Source of the DNA: Rothia nasimurium
GTDB lineage: Bacteria > Actinomycetota > Actinomycetes > Actinomycetales > Micrococcaceae
Length of the DNA: 51,422 bases
NCBI RefSeq assembly: GCF_004569295.1
Contig: NZ_SPQC01000019.1
Span: 1-51,422, forward strand
Direction: 5' to 3'
A program made the translations under genes and the position numbers. Shown piece by piece: positions 42,252-50,048 of this stretch; position 1 is the first letter of the stretch; each line of letters opens with the position of its first letter. The notes under the pieces are model-generated. The model had not been told where the DNA came from, made no database searches, and saw only the letters and a list, made by a program, of their open reading frames with translations.

Positions 42252-42413
42252 TTATTGCTCTATGGTCACGTCGGTGTTGAAGGGGCTGTATTCAGCGAAG
42301 TGGGGGAAGACGTGTTCCATGAGCAGGTAGACGGCGGCAGCTATGAGGGCGATAGCGATAATGATGCGCAGCCACAGGGGGCCGGGTAGGTGGCGGAAAA
42401 TCCAGGCGTACAT
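42252..42413 (-). CDS. Small membrane protein (53 residues)
   Basis: ATG 42413 follows AAGGAA and ends at TAA 42252-42254. The sequence starts MYAWIFRHLPGPLWLRI, then one helix (IIIAIALIAAAVYLLMEHVF) and a short extracellular tail. Small proteins with an N-terminal W(I/F)xxRHLPGP motif sit between the sortase and trpG/pabA genes in related actinobacteria. The function is unknown; a link to division or sortase is possible from position. Confidence 0.72.
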   Translation of the reverse strand: MYAWIFRHLPGPLWLRIIIAIALIAAAVYLLMEHVFPHFAEYSPFNTDVTIEQ

Positions 42414-42448
42414 GGGGGGTTCCTTGGGGTGGACGGCGGTGGTTGGCT

Positions 42449-43267
42449 TTAGCCGGCGATGCCGGCAATTTCTTCGGGGGCACCGGCTTCAGCTGGCTGC
42501 CAGCTGACAAATTCGGCATGAACGATGTAGCGTTCGGTATCGCCATAGCGGGGGTGGCAGCTGGTGAGGGTGAGTAGGCGGCGGTCTGCCTCGGCGAGGG
42601 GCGCTTCAGGCTGGTCGGGGTTAGGGGCGATGACCTCTATCTGGGTGGGGAGCACAATTGTGTGCTCGTAGACCCGGTAAGTGTAGTAGCCCTCGGCGGT
42701 GCGCACGTAGATGTTGTCGCCGTTTTGGAGCAGGTCGATATTATCGAGCACCGCACCGTTGGTTTGGCGGTGACCTGCCAGGGCGAAGTTGCCGTATTCA
42801 CCGGGCATCTGGCTGCTGGGGTAGCGCCCTAGACCCAGGGTATCGAGCACATCGGTACCTACGCCTTCGGCGAGGGGTCGGGCGTAGTTTTGGCCCAGGC
42901 GAGGAATGTAGACCACGCCGTAGGCCTGCCCGTAGGCAGGCGGGGTGGCAACCGGTGGGTTGGCGGGGTCGTAGTCGGGTACGACGTTTTCGGACGCCGC
43001 CCCCTCGGTGTTCTCACCCTGGCCGGTGGTAGCGGGGCCGGGGCGTCCGCTGCCGCTGTTGAATTCTTGGATGAGGCTGTCGACGGCCTGCTGCTGGGTG
43101 CGGTTGGCGTCGATGTTGGTCCACCAGAGCTGCCAGGCGACGAAGAGAAGCAGGATAATCCCAGCTGTGATAAGCAGTTCGCCGATGATTTGGATAACCC
43201 ATTGCAGGGGGGTACGCCGGACACCTGGGCTGTTTCGGTGGCTAGCGGTGGGGGCTGCTGTGGTCAC
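42449..43267 (-). CDS. Class E sortase
   Basis: The GTG at 43267 follows GAGGTGAG; 272 residues. It has an N-terminal helix (GELLITAGIILLLFVAWQLWW), a Ser/Gly/Pro linker and the sortase beta-barrel from about 115. Catalytic His166 (LAGHRQ), Cys237 (TLTSCHPRYG) and Arg246 (DTER) are present. Class E enzymes recognise LAxTG rather than LPxTG signals and are typical of high-GC actinobacteria. The nucleotidase at 18108-20522 ends in LAHTG and is a likely substrate. Confidence 0.93.
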   Translation of the reverse strand: MTTAAPTASHRNSPGVRRTPLQWVIQIIGELLITAGIILLLFVAWQLWWTNIDANRTQQQAVDSLIQEFNSGSGRPGPATTGQGENTEGAASENVVPDYDPANPPVATPPAYGQAYGVVYIPRLGQNYARPLAEGVGTDVLDTLGLGRYPSSQMPGEYGNFALAGHRQTNGAVLDNIDLLQNGDNIYVRTAEGYYTYRVYEHTIVLPTQIEVIAPNPDQPEAPLAEADRRLLTLTSCHPRYGDTERYIVHAEFVSWQPAEAGAPEEIAGIAG

Positions 43268-43398
43268 ATCTCACCTCGGCGTGGGACGGTTGCGGGGGAC
43301 TGTTTAATGTTAGAACTTTTTCAGGTGGTACGGTTAAAATCGTCTCTGACCGTATATTTTGTAAACTGCCGGGAGCGTGCTCCCCTACTGGAGGAAAA

Positions 43399-43674
43399 GT
43401 GGCTGAGTCGAAGTCTATTCGTGACGAGGATTTTGAAGAGGCGGAGCTACGCCGCGTTGCTGAGTCGATGTACAGCGACGATGACTTCCCGTCGCCGACC
43501 CCCCTCTGGTATCGCGTGATTATGTTCGCCATGATTGTGATTGGCGTGCTGTGGATTATTACCTTCTACATTTCCCAGTCGGTATACCCGATTCCGGGTA
43601 TCGGTAACTGGAATATCGGTATCGGCATTGGCTTCATGATGGTGGGTCTGGTTATGACCACCCGCTGGCACTAG
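43399..43674 (+). CDS. crgA: Cell division protein CrgA
   Basis: The GTG at 43399 follows GGAGG; 91 residues. It has a cytoplasmic acidic N-terminus, then two helices: WYRVIMFAMIVIGVLWIITFYI and a second around GIGIGFMMVGLVMTTRWH, with the conserved SPTPLWY and GNWN segments between. CrgA is a small septal protein that recruits PBPs and CwsA and modulates FtsZ-ring assembly. It is divergent from the sortase. Confidence 0.93.
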   Translation: MAESKSIRDEDFEEAELRRVAESMYSDDDFPSPTPLWYRVIMFAMIVIGVLWIITFYISQSVYPIPGIGNWNIGIGIGFMMVGLVMTTRWH

Positions 43675-43682
43675 GTGCCACT

Positions 43683-43868
43683 GTGGCTGAGAAGAAACCT
43701 GAGACAACCAACCCCTCGAACTTAGCGCCGGTTGATCCGAACGAGACGCTGGAGCAGCGCGCCGATATTCGTGCCGCCCGGTTTGAGACCAAGCTGCGCC
43801 GGTGGGCGCTGTTTGGTGTGGTTGCCGCTGTGGCTATTTATTTTGTGTGGCAGGCGGTGGCGGGCTAG
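43683..43868 (+). CDS. Small single-pass membrane protein
   Basis: The GTG at 43683 lies 8 nt after crgA; 61 residues. A hydrophilic N-terminus (EKKPETTNPSNLAPVDPNET) leads to one C-terminal helix (WALFGVVAAVAIYFVWQAVAG). The frame is well supported by operon spacing but the family is not recognised. It may take part in the division complex with CrgA (inference). Confidence 0.6.
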   Translation: MAEKKPETTNPSNLAPVDPNETLEQRADIRAARFETKLRRWALFGVVAAVAIYFVWQAVAG

Positions 43869-43903
43869 GCGTCCGCTCCCCTTCCTCTACCCCCGTTACC
43901 GGC

Positions 43904-44575
43904 CTACGGTAGCGGGGATTTTTGTGTGCGGTAGAGGGCAACCCGCTCGGGTGCGGGTAGGGCCCTGCCCCAGCGTCGCAGGAGGGAGCCAGAAAGCAAC
44001 CCCATACATATAGCGTATAGGGCATATAAGTAGGCCAGGGGTATAAGATACGAGGCGGGCTGGGTGACATGAACGGCATAAGCGGCCGGAGTGAGGGCAA
44101 GCACCAGCACCATCAGGGGCACCATCAAACCACTCGCTGCATCTTCAGAGTATTTCTGCAGGTGCCCACCTGCTCCCTGAATAAGAGCTGCACCCAGCAG
44201 GGGAATTACCACCACAGCTAGAGCGGCTGCCAGCTGCGGCAGGGCCTGCCAGAGGGTACCGTCAGCCAGAAACTCCCCTCGCCAGATACCGGCGGAACGG
44301 AAGAGCAGAAGCCCCAGCAGAAGTAGCGCCACCATCAGGGGTGCTAGAAGAAAGTTGAGAGCCAGCAGAGTTTTAGTAAAACCGGTGAGCGCCCCGGATT
44401 CCAGAAGGCCATGGAGCGGAATCGTCAGGAAGGTGGCTAAGAGCAGCACACCAAGGGTCGGGGTAACCAGCGGCTGAGAAGACCCGCAACCCCCGGCACA
44501 AAGGACGCCGCAAGCCCCCACTGCCAGGACAAGCAGGTAGAGCACCACCTGGTGTCTCTCCACGAAGCTGACCAC
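43904..44575 (-). CDS. Acr3/ArsB-like transporter, apparently with an internal deletion
   Basis: The GTG at 44575 follows AAAGGA; 223 residues of membrane protein. The start (FVERHQVVLYLLVLAVGA, TPTLGVLLLATFLTIPL, ALNFLLAPLMVALL) and the later region (LPQLAAALAVVVIPLLGAALIQ) follow the order of actinobacterial arsenic-resistance proteins of the bile-acid/arsenite family. Those usually have about 310-330 residues. Roughly 80-100 residues seem to be missing between the two regions without breaking the frame, removing two or three helices. It is probably non-functional, or a distinct short form. Confidence 0.6.
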   Translation of the reverse strand: MVSFVERHQVVLYLLVLAVGACGVLCAGGCGSSQPLVTPTLGVLLLATFLTIPLHGLLESGALTGFTKTLLALNFLLAPLMVALLLLGLLLFRSAGIWRGEFLADGTLWQALPQLAAALAVVVIPLLGAALIQGAGGHLQKYSEDAASGLMVPLMVLVLALTPAAYAVHVTQPASYLIPLAYLYALYAICMGLLSGSLLRRWGRALPAPERVALYRTQKSPLP

Positions 44576-44743
44576 GAGCGTCCTTTCTGTTAAAGCAACC
44601 TGCCCTCCCCTACCGTAAAGCAGGGAAGGGCAGGGCTACACAACACCTATCAGCTCGAGTCCAGCTGATTTTGCACCTTGGCTTGGGTATATGCCTCAAG
44701 CAGTGTGCTTTATCTCGTCAGCGTTCTCACACTGGGAGTCTAA

Positions 44744-45283
44744 TTACGCTTCGGGAGCGGTGAAGGCTACATCGAGGTTGATGACGACCTTATCTGAGAC
44801 CAGCACGCCGCCAGCTTCAACTGCGGCGTTCCAGGTGATGCCGAAGTCCTTGCGGGAGATGGTTGCTGAGACAGATGCACCGGCGCGGGTAACACCGAAG
44901 GCGTCGACGACTGCACCGGTAAATTCGCCGATGAAGGTGACGGGGCGGGTTTCACCCTTGATGGTGAGGTTGCCTGCGATGGTCAGGTCTTCACCGTTGA
45001 GGTCGAAGGAGGTTGATTCGAAGGTCATGGTGGCGTGAGCGTCTACATCGAAGAAGTCTGCGCTGCGCAGGTGGCCATCGCGATCAGCATTGTTGGTGTT
45101 AACAGATGCGATCTGCGCGGTTGCCTTGATGGTGGAGTCTGCGATGTTGTCAGCGATGACGAGCTGGGCGTCGACCTGTTCGAAGGTGCCGCGTACCTTG
45201 GTGATGCCTGCGTGGCGCACAGTGAAGCCTACCTCTGAGTGTGCTGAGTCGTAGTTCCAGGTGCCTGCGGTGAGTTCTGCCAT
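44744..45283 (-). CDS. YceI-family lipid-binding protein
   Basis: ATG 45283 is preceded by AAAGGC and gives 179 residues; an upstream in-frame ATG at 45298 is less well spaced. The YceI barrel is plain: GTWNYDSAHSEVGFTVRHAGITKVRGTFE, NNADRDGHLRSADFFDVDAHATMTFES, LTIAGNLTIKGETRPVTF, and ISRKDFGITWN. YceI proteins bind polyisoprenoid or amide lipids. No signal peptide is visible, so this one is cytoplasmic. It is monocistronic. Confidence 0.9.
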   Translation of the reverse strand: MAELTAGTWNYDSAHSEVGFTVRHAGITKVRGTFEQVDAQLVIADNIADSTIKATAQIASVNTNNADRDGHLRSADFFDVDAHATMTFESTSFDLNGEDLTIAGNLTIKGETRPVTFIGEFTGAVVDAFGVTRAGASVSATISRKDFGITWNAAVEAGGVLVSDKVVINLDVAFTAPEA

Positions 45284-45429
45284 GATTGTGCCTTTCAAGC
45301 GGTACGGTTTGTTTTCAACAGTTATTACTTTACAAGTAAAGTTCTATCCATGCAAGCTACGTAGCGAAAAATTTTACAAAGAAAATTTCTAGCACCCTCA
45401 GGGTGTCTTTTTGATATTTTTTTGATCAA

Positions 45430-45483
45430 AAAGTGACCATAAATGATTATTTATGCACTATTATGAACACATATGGTCACTTT
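45430..45483. promoter_or_regulatory. Inverted-repeat operator upstream of the DeoR regulator
   Basis: AAAGTGACCATA (45430-45441) is perfectly inverted as TATGGTCACTTT (45472-45483). CATAAAT/ATTTATG and the palindrome TTTTTGATCAAAAA (45416 onward) lie next to it. The arms flank the likely -10 (TATTAT, about 45459-45464), just upstream of the AAGGAG ribosome site. This is the usual picture of DeoR autoregulation, with DNA bending between two half-sites. Confidence 0.6.
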
Positions 45484-45494
45484 CAAGGAGTAAC

Positions 45495-46253
45495 ATGCTT
45501 GCAGACGAACGCCACGCCAAGATTCTTCACGAAATCAACACCCACGGCAGCATCACCACAGCCCAGCTCATCGAGACTTTCGACGTCTCACCCATCACTA
45601 TCCGCCGCGATCTCACAGAGCTGGACGCACTGGGTCTTATCGCCAAAGTCCACGGCGGAGCACGCTCAGTGCGAGCGACCCACAACCCCACCTACACACA
45701 AAAAAGTCAGACCAACCAGCAGGCCAAACAAGAAATAGCCCGGGCAGCAGCGCGGCACGTTAAGGACGGCGACTCCGTGGGTTTTGCGGCAGGTTCAACC
45801 TGCGCCGCGGTAGCAGCGGAAGTGGCTGACTGCTCTAACCTCACTATCATCACCAACTCCATTCGAGTAGCCGACCAGTTCCAGGCCGCCCCTCACACCG
45901 ACCTCTTCGTCACCGGCGGTAAACGCACCCCCAGCGAGGCCCTCGTCGGGCCACTCACCCTATCGGCCCTAAGCAATCTGCATTTCGATACCCTCTTCAC
46001 TAGCACCCACGGAGCCACAGCAGAAGTGGGGCTCACCTCTCCATCTGTGGAAGAAGCCGCAGCAGTGCGAGCGCTCATCGATAGCGCCCACCGGGTGATT
46101 CAGGTCTTTGACCACAGCAAATGGGGGTTCAATGCCCTTTCTACCTTTGCCCAGTGGAGCGATATTGACCTTGTCATTGTTGATAGCCAAACACCGGCTT
46201 CGGTTATCAGCCAGCTTGAAGACCTTGTAGAGAAAGTAGAGGTAGCCCAGTGA
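45495..46253 (+). CDS. DeoR-family transcriptional regulator
   Basis: ATG 45495 follows AAGGAG; 252 residues. The N-terminal helix-turn-helix has the family signature ERHAKILHEINTHGSITTAQL and TFDVSPITIRRDLTELD. The C-terminal sugar-phosphate sensor domain includes GFAAGSTCAAVAAEV, TNSIRVADQF, DTLFTSTHGATAEVGLT and DHSKWG. DeoR proteins repress sugar catabolic genes until a phosphorylated sugar binds. It overlaps the GalT-like gene by 4 bp, so galactose or a related sugar is the inferred signal. Confidence 0.92.
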   Translation: MLADERHAKILHEINTHGSITTAQLIETFDVSPITIRRDLTELDALGLIAKVHGGARSVRATHNPTYTQKSQTNQQAKQEIARAAARHVKDGDSVGFAAGSTCAAVAAEVADCSNLTIITNSIRVADQFQAAPHTDLFVTGGKRTPSEALVGPLTLSALSNLHFDTLFTSTHGATAEVGLTSPSVEEAAAVRALIDSAHRVIQVFDHSKWGFNALSTFAQWSDIDLVIVDSQTPASVISQLEDLVEKVEVAQ

Positions 46254-47122
46254 ATACCTACTCCCCTGTAGCAGCACCTGCCATGCCATCACCTTCAGCA
46301 TCCGTACCAGTGAAGCTGCGGCGGGACCCGCTCACGGGCCAGTATATACCGGTACCCGTCAATGGCGCGCGTAGCACCCTCGCCCAGCGCCTTCAGGCCA
46401 ATGCCCTGCCCCTCTCTACCGATGTTCGCTACGCAAATCCCAGCGACCCGCTTTTACAGCTACAGTCAGCGCAGCAGAGCGACGATGCTTTCTGGCAGGT
46501 ACATGCTGAGACTCTGTGGAACCGGCCCCTAGCTCAGCGCCAGCAGGACCAGAGGGCCTACTTCGCCCGTACTATAGGTGCGGTTGAGTCCCTGCTTGAG
46601 AGAAGCGATATTGTCGATATAACTATCGTCGAGCACCACCGTCAGGGCCGGGTCATATCCTGCCTGTATGGCTTTAGCGACGCTACCACCCGCTCTCAGG
46701 TTATTCAGGGGGAAGCCCAGCGCTGGAACCGTCGCACCGGCGGGGACCTGCTAGCCGATGTGCTGACTTCTGAGCTGGTAGACGGCTCCCGTATTTTGCT
46801 CAATACCGAACACTGGATTGCTTACATTCCCTACGCATCCACCGCGCCGCTAGAAATTCTGGTGATGCCCAAGCAGACCAGTCGATCACTCGCCGCACTC
46901 TCAGATGCAGCCCGTGACAATCTAGCTGAGGTAACCCACCGCCTCTTTTCCCTCCTGTGTCAGGTAGCCGGGGCAGAAGCGTCCTTCACCGCCTGCTGGA
47001 ATATGGCGCCGGCGTCCGCGTGCCCCCACGTATCTCGCCTGCATCTTCGTGTTACCGCTGACGCTCCCCTGGAAAGCAGCTCGCCCGAGGCTCTGGCGGA
47101 GCAGCTCAGAGCTCTCAGCTAA
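46250..47122 (+). CDS. GalT-like protein without the His-Pro-His active site
   Basis: The GTG at 46250 overlaps the DeoR stop (GTGA); 290 residues. The N-terminus (VKLRRDPLTGQYIPVPVN) matches the start of galactose-1-phosphate uridylyltransferases. GGDLLADVLTSEL, RILLNTEHWIAYIPYAS, LEILVMPKQTSRSLAALSDA and HVSRLHLRV match the C-terminal half. The catalytic HPHGQ block expected in the middle is absent, and the protein is about 60 residues short. It is either a decaying GalT or a repurposed relative. No galK is nearby. Confidence 0.65.
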   Translation: MNTYSPVAAPAMPSPSASVPVKLRRDPLTGQYIPVPVNGARSTLAQRLQANALPLSTDVRYANPSDPLLQLQSAQQSDDAFWQVHAETLWNRPLAQRQQDQRAYFARTIGAVESLLERSDIVDITIVEHHRQGRVISCLYGFSDATTRSQVIQGEAQRWNRRTGGDLLADVLTSELVDGSRILLNTEHWIAYIPYASTAPLEILVMPKQTSRSLAALSDAARDNLAEVTHRLFSLLCQVAGAEASFTACWNMAPASACPHVSRLHLRVTADAPLESSSPEALAEQLRALS

Positions 47123-47125
47123 GCC

Positions 47126-48040
47126 TTATCTCAGGACCCCTTCGCCCGCGGCTGCAGCGTACACCCGTTCGCTCAGCCGGGCGAGCACGGGGGAGCTGAT
47201 GTTCCAGTGCTGCCAGTAGAGCGGCACGTCAACCGGCTGGGAGGCGAGCTCCACCAGGTCGCCGGAGGCAAGGGCGTCAAGTCCCTGCACCTCGGGCAGA
47301 ATACCCCAGGCAATTCCGCCCAGGACGGCCCGCGCATAGTCGGGTGAGCTGGGCAGGTAGATGGTAGGTGAGCCCTGCCAGGAGTCAGGTTCCACCGCGA
47401 AGCGGTCGAGCAGCAGGCCCCGGGCGGACGCGAGCCCGAAGTCCTTTCGGTCAAACTCCACCACCGGCGCAAGTGCCAGCTGCTCAGCGGTGACCTGCGG
47501 GTAGGCGGGGAAATAGCGGGCCAGATAATCGCGGGAGGCAACCACGCGGTAGCGGATATCGCCCAGCTTCTCAACGGAGCAACCGGCGATAGGTTCGGGG
47601 CGCGATGTCAGGGCCGCCATCACTTCCCCAGATCGCAGCAGGGCGGACGAGTGATACTCGGCTTCTCGGCGCACGTCGCAGAATATACGGTCACGGGCGG
47701 CTAGCTCTGCAACGGCCGAGAGGAACCAGGTTGCCAGGGAGTCGGCGTTGACGGCCACAGCTACGCTCTGCCCCTCTTCACTACCGCCGAGTTCACGCTC
47801 CATTTCTGCGTGCAGGAATTCGCTCTGCCGGGCAATACGCAGGACGCTTTGCCCCGACTCGGTGGGAGCCACCGGGTTAGTGCGCTTAAGGAGCACCCGC
47901 CCGGCCAGCTGTTCCATTGCCTTGACGCGTTGTGAGATAGCTGAGGCGCTGACGCCCAAAATATCGGCGGCTGCGTCGAAGGTGCCATATTCGATGACGG
48001 TGACGAAGGTTTGGAGCTGGTCGGTAGTAAAGCGCATCAT
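47126..48040 (-). CDS. lysG: LysR-type regulator of the LysG/ArgP group
   Basis: The protein has 304 residues. The winged helix (FTTDQLQTFVTVIEYGTFDAAADILGVSASAISQRVKAMEQ) is characteristic of ArgP/LysG, followed by a ligand domain. It is divergent from lysE, the standard pairing in which LysG with bound lysine or arginine activates the exporter. ATG 48040 (or 48037) has no Shine-Dalgarno but TAAGAT stands 6 nt upstream, suggesting a leaderless message. Its 3' end nearly touches the convergent GalT-like gene. Confidence 0.9.
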   Translation of the reverse strand: MMRFTTDQLQTFVTVIEYGTFDAAADILGVSASAISQRVKAMEQLAGRVLLKRTNPVAPTESGQSVLRIARQSEFLHAEMERELGGSEEGQSVAVAVNADSLATWFLSAVAELAARDRIFCDVRREAEYHSSALLRSGEVMAALTSRPEPIAGCSVEKLGDIRYRVVASRDYLARYFPAYPQVTAEQLALAPVVEFDRKDFGLASARGLLLDRFAVEPDSWQGSPTIYLPSSPDYARAVLGGIAWGILPEVQGLDALASGDLVELASQPVDVPLYWQHWNISSPVLARLSERVYAAAAGEGVLR

Positions 48041-48110
48041 AAGAACATCTTATGCTATTGAAGTTTCATTAGATAGCTTTATGAATGCTGGTCACCTACG
48101 ATAGATTCTC
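48041..48110. promoter_or_regulatory. Divergent lysG-lysE promoter region
   Basis: The region is 70 bp and AT-rich. For lysE (+), TACGAT at 48097-48102 ends 8 nt before the GTG. For lysG (-), TAAGAT (plus 48047-48052) ends 6 nt before the ATG. Both genes would be leaderless. ATAAGA/TCTTAT symmetry near 48039-48053 could be part of a LysG site. Confidence 0.5.
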
Positions 48111-48734
48111 GTGACTATCGCAGAAATCCTCCCCCACGTCCTCTTTGGCATCGGCACCTCGCTCTCACTCATTGTGGCTATCGGCGCCCAGAACGCCTAC
48201 GTACTCAAGCAGGGCATCATCGGCAAGTTCATCTGGCCCATTGCCATCTTCTGCATTCTTTCTGATGCTCTGCTCATCGGCTTGGGAGTGCTGGGGATCG
48301 GGTCCCTGGCGGACTCAGCCGCCTGGGTACTGGAGATTCTGCGCTGGGGCGGCGGCGCCTTCCTCGTCCTCTACGGTGCCATGGCTGCGAAGCGTGCCCT
48401 GCGGCCGTCCACCATGAAGGTCACCAGCGAAGACTCCGGGCCGCAAACCCTGGGTAGGGCCCTGCTCATTGCTGCTGCCATGACCTACCTCAACCCCCAC
48501 ACCTACCTCGATACCTTTGTCCTCATTGGTGGCATTGCGGCGCAGCAGGGCGACTACCGATGGCTTTTCTACGTGGGTACAGTCACAGGTAGCGCTATCT
48601 GGTTTACCCTCCTGGCCTCGTGCAGCCGCTTCCTGCGTCCTGTTTTTGCCAGCCCCCGCGCCTGGCGCGTGCTGGATGCCGGCATCGCAGCCCTCATGTT
48701 CTTCCTGGCCTACAAGGTCATGTTCGGGCACTAA
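48111..48734 (+). CDS. lysE: LysE/ArgO-type basic amino acid exporter
   Basis: The GTG start gives 207 residues and six membrane helices. Family marks are GIGTSLSLIVAIGAQNAYVLKQGI, FCILSDALLIGLGVLGIG, GGAFLVLYGAMAAKRAL and MTYLNPHTYLDTFVLIG. The last is the LysE loop with NPH. It exports lysine and arginine when they accumulate, for example from peptide uptake, under control of the divergent LysG. Confidence 0.93.
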   Translation: MTIAEILPHVLFGIGTSLSLIVAIGAQNAYVLKQGIIGKFIWPIAIFCILSDALLIGLGVLGIGSLADSAAWVLEILRWGGGAFLVLYGAMAAKRALRPSTMKVTSEDSGPQTLGRALLIAAAMTYLNPHTYLDTFVLIGGIAAQQGDYRWLFYVGTVTGSAIWFTLLASCSRFLRPVFASPRAWRVLDAGIAALMFFLAYKVMFGH

Positions 48735-48799
48735 GGCATCTGCCCGACCTGTAGGTAAGTATCTGAAGTTTTTATCTCTACGCCTCTTGCTCCAGCTCG

Positions 48800-49779
48800 T
48801 AACGCCGAAAAGCGCAACTCGCGCTGGGCGCCCCGCACGGATGAGCCCTCTAACCCAATCGCCCCCCCAACCCACAGAAGCAGCAGCCGTGAGGGCAAGA
48901 CGATGAGAAGACACCGCAGCTTTTAGGGGCAGACCAATGGAGTCAGCTAACTCCAACCAATGTCGGCGACGCAGGTTGCGCGTCCGCCTCGCAATAAGCG
49001 ATGACACAGCAAGGTCAGCTAAAGCCGATATGACGCACTCTGTCTCAAGAAAGTACTTTTGCGCCGGGTACACGCCTAGAACCTGAGTAGAGTCTTCAAA
49101 TGCATAGCGTGCGCCCCCTTCACCACGGTCAAAACGAGATATCCAAAGGCCCTCCACGCCCAAGGAATCACGGACCAACTGAGCCGATGCAACGGGCAGC
49201 TTCAATGCTTGAGCTGCTCGCAGATGGGCGTATTCATTCTGAACGAGTTGGGGGTATCTACCAGGGTTTACTTTCACCAGGGCGCTGGTGCCATCGTACC
49301 CAATAGCCGTCGCTGTCATCATTTGAGCACTAGCCTTAGCCTGAACTCCAGGCAAGGCATGAGAATCAACTGCAACAAAGAGTTGAGAGAAATCAAGGGT
49401 TTCAGGATTACCGACAAGCAGAGCTGGAGTTTCAGATGGTAGCTGACCTGCGGGGACAACCTGGTATTGCCCGGGGTATCTTGCCCAACGGCTAGAAGAA
49501 GCGTGAACTCATCGTCCAGACTGGTTTTAGTGGCTGCTCTCAGTAGGGTAAGGCGATATCCCTCTGGAAGAAGTCCGGCAAAAAAGCGGGGAGGGCACCC
49601 GCAGGGGAAACCAGCGGGGGCACATCTAGTGGAAGAGTAGTTGCTACCGGACGCCCTCGATAACCAAGTTTGTAAGAAAAAGTTACTGTCCCTTGTTGGT
49701 CTTTCGTGAGATATGCGGCAAGAGTACCTGCCACGTATACGTCCGCAACTCTCACACCTTTATAATCTTCAGGAATCAT
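48800..49779 (-). pseudogene. HipA-type kinase, shattered by frameshifts and a catalytic-loop deletion
   Basis: The minus strand from 49779 reads VADVYVAGTLAAYLTKDQQG and GALPAF. A frame change in a T6 run near 49580 continues FFAGLLPEGYRLTLLRAA and TLLLAVGQDTPGN. A second shift near 49465 gives QVVPAGQLPSETPALLVGN, LPGVQAKASAQMM, FDRGEGGARYAFEDSTQVLG and VYPAQKYFLETE. The sequence then jumps to RRHWLELADSIGLPLKAA, a C-terminal HipA segment. The expected kinase loop (xNGDxHxKN) is missing. At least two frameshifts plus a deletion exclude activity. The 5' end overlaps hipB by 4 bp, as in intact hipBA operons. Confidence 0.82.
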
Positions 49780-49985
49780 ACGGACCTAGCAACCTCAAGA
49801 TGAACCCCAACTGCAGCCGCAACCGCAAGTACCGTCGAGAATGAAGGCCCCGAGCGCCCTTTCTCAATATCCCGAACGGTGCGGTCACTGACCCCAACCA
49901 GTTCGGCTAACTCAAGCTGAGTAAGACGAAAGTGTCTACGGGCATCTCGGATGGCTGCACCTACAACTACTGCCGTCTCCACCAC
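49776..49985 (-). CDS. hipB: HipB-like XRE-family antitoxin/repressor (orphaned)
   Basis: The GTG at 49985 follows AAAGGTGAAG; 69 residues. It is a compact XRE helix-turn-helix: VGAAIRDARRHFRLTQLELAELVGVSDRTVRDIEKGRSGPSFSTVLAVAAAVG. HipB proteins bind HipA and repress the operon. The frame is intact although the toxin gene is destroyed, so it is an orphan antitoxin that might still repress its promoter or neutralise related toxins. Confidence 0.87.
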   Translation of the reverse strand: MVETAVVVGAAIRDARRHFRLTQLELAELVGVSDRTVRDIEKGRSGPSFSTVLAVAAAVGVHLEVARSV

Positions 49986-49998
49986 TTCACCTTTCGGA

Positions 49999-50009
49999 AG
50001 AATTATTCT
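49999..50009. promoter_or_regulatory. Candidate HipB operator
   Basis: AGAAT-T-ATTCT, a palindrome, lies 14 bp upstream of the hipB start, just downstream of TATATT, a possible -10 on the minus strand (about 50011-50016). Confidence 0.35.
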
Positions 50010-50048
50010 GAATATAGAGCTGTGTTCACTTACCTCGCTGCGGTACTT

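Noticed and set aside
48315-49355. A 346-codon minus-strand frame
   Set aside because: Only its first part is HipA sequence; the rest is antisense to lysE. It is not a real gene.
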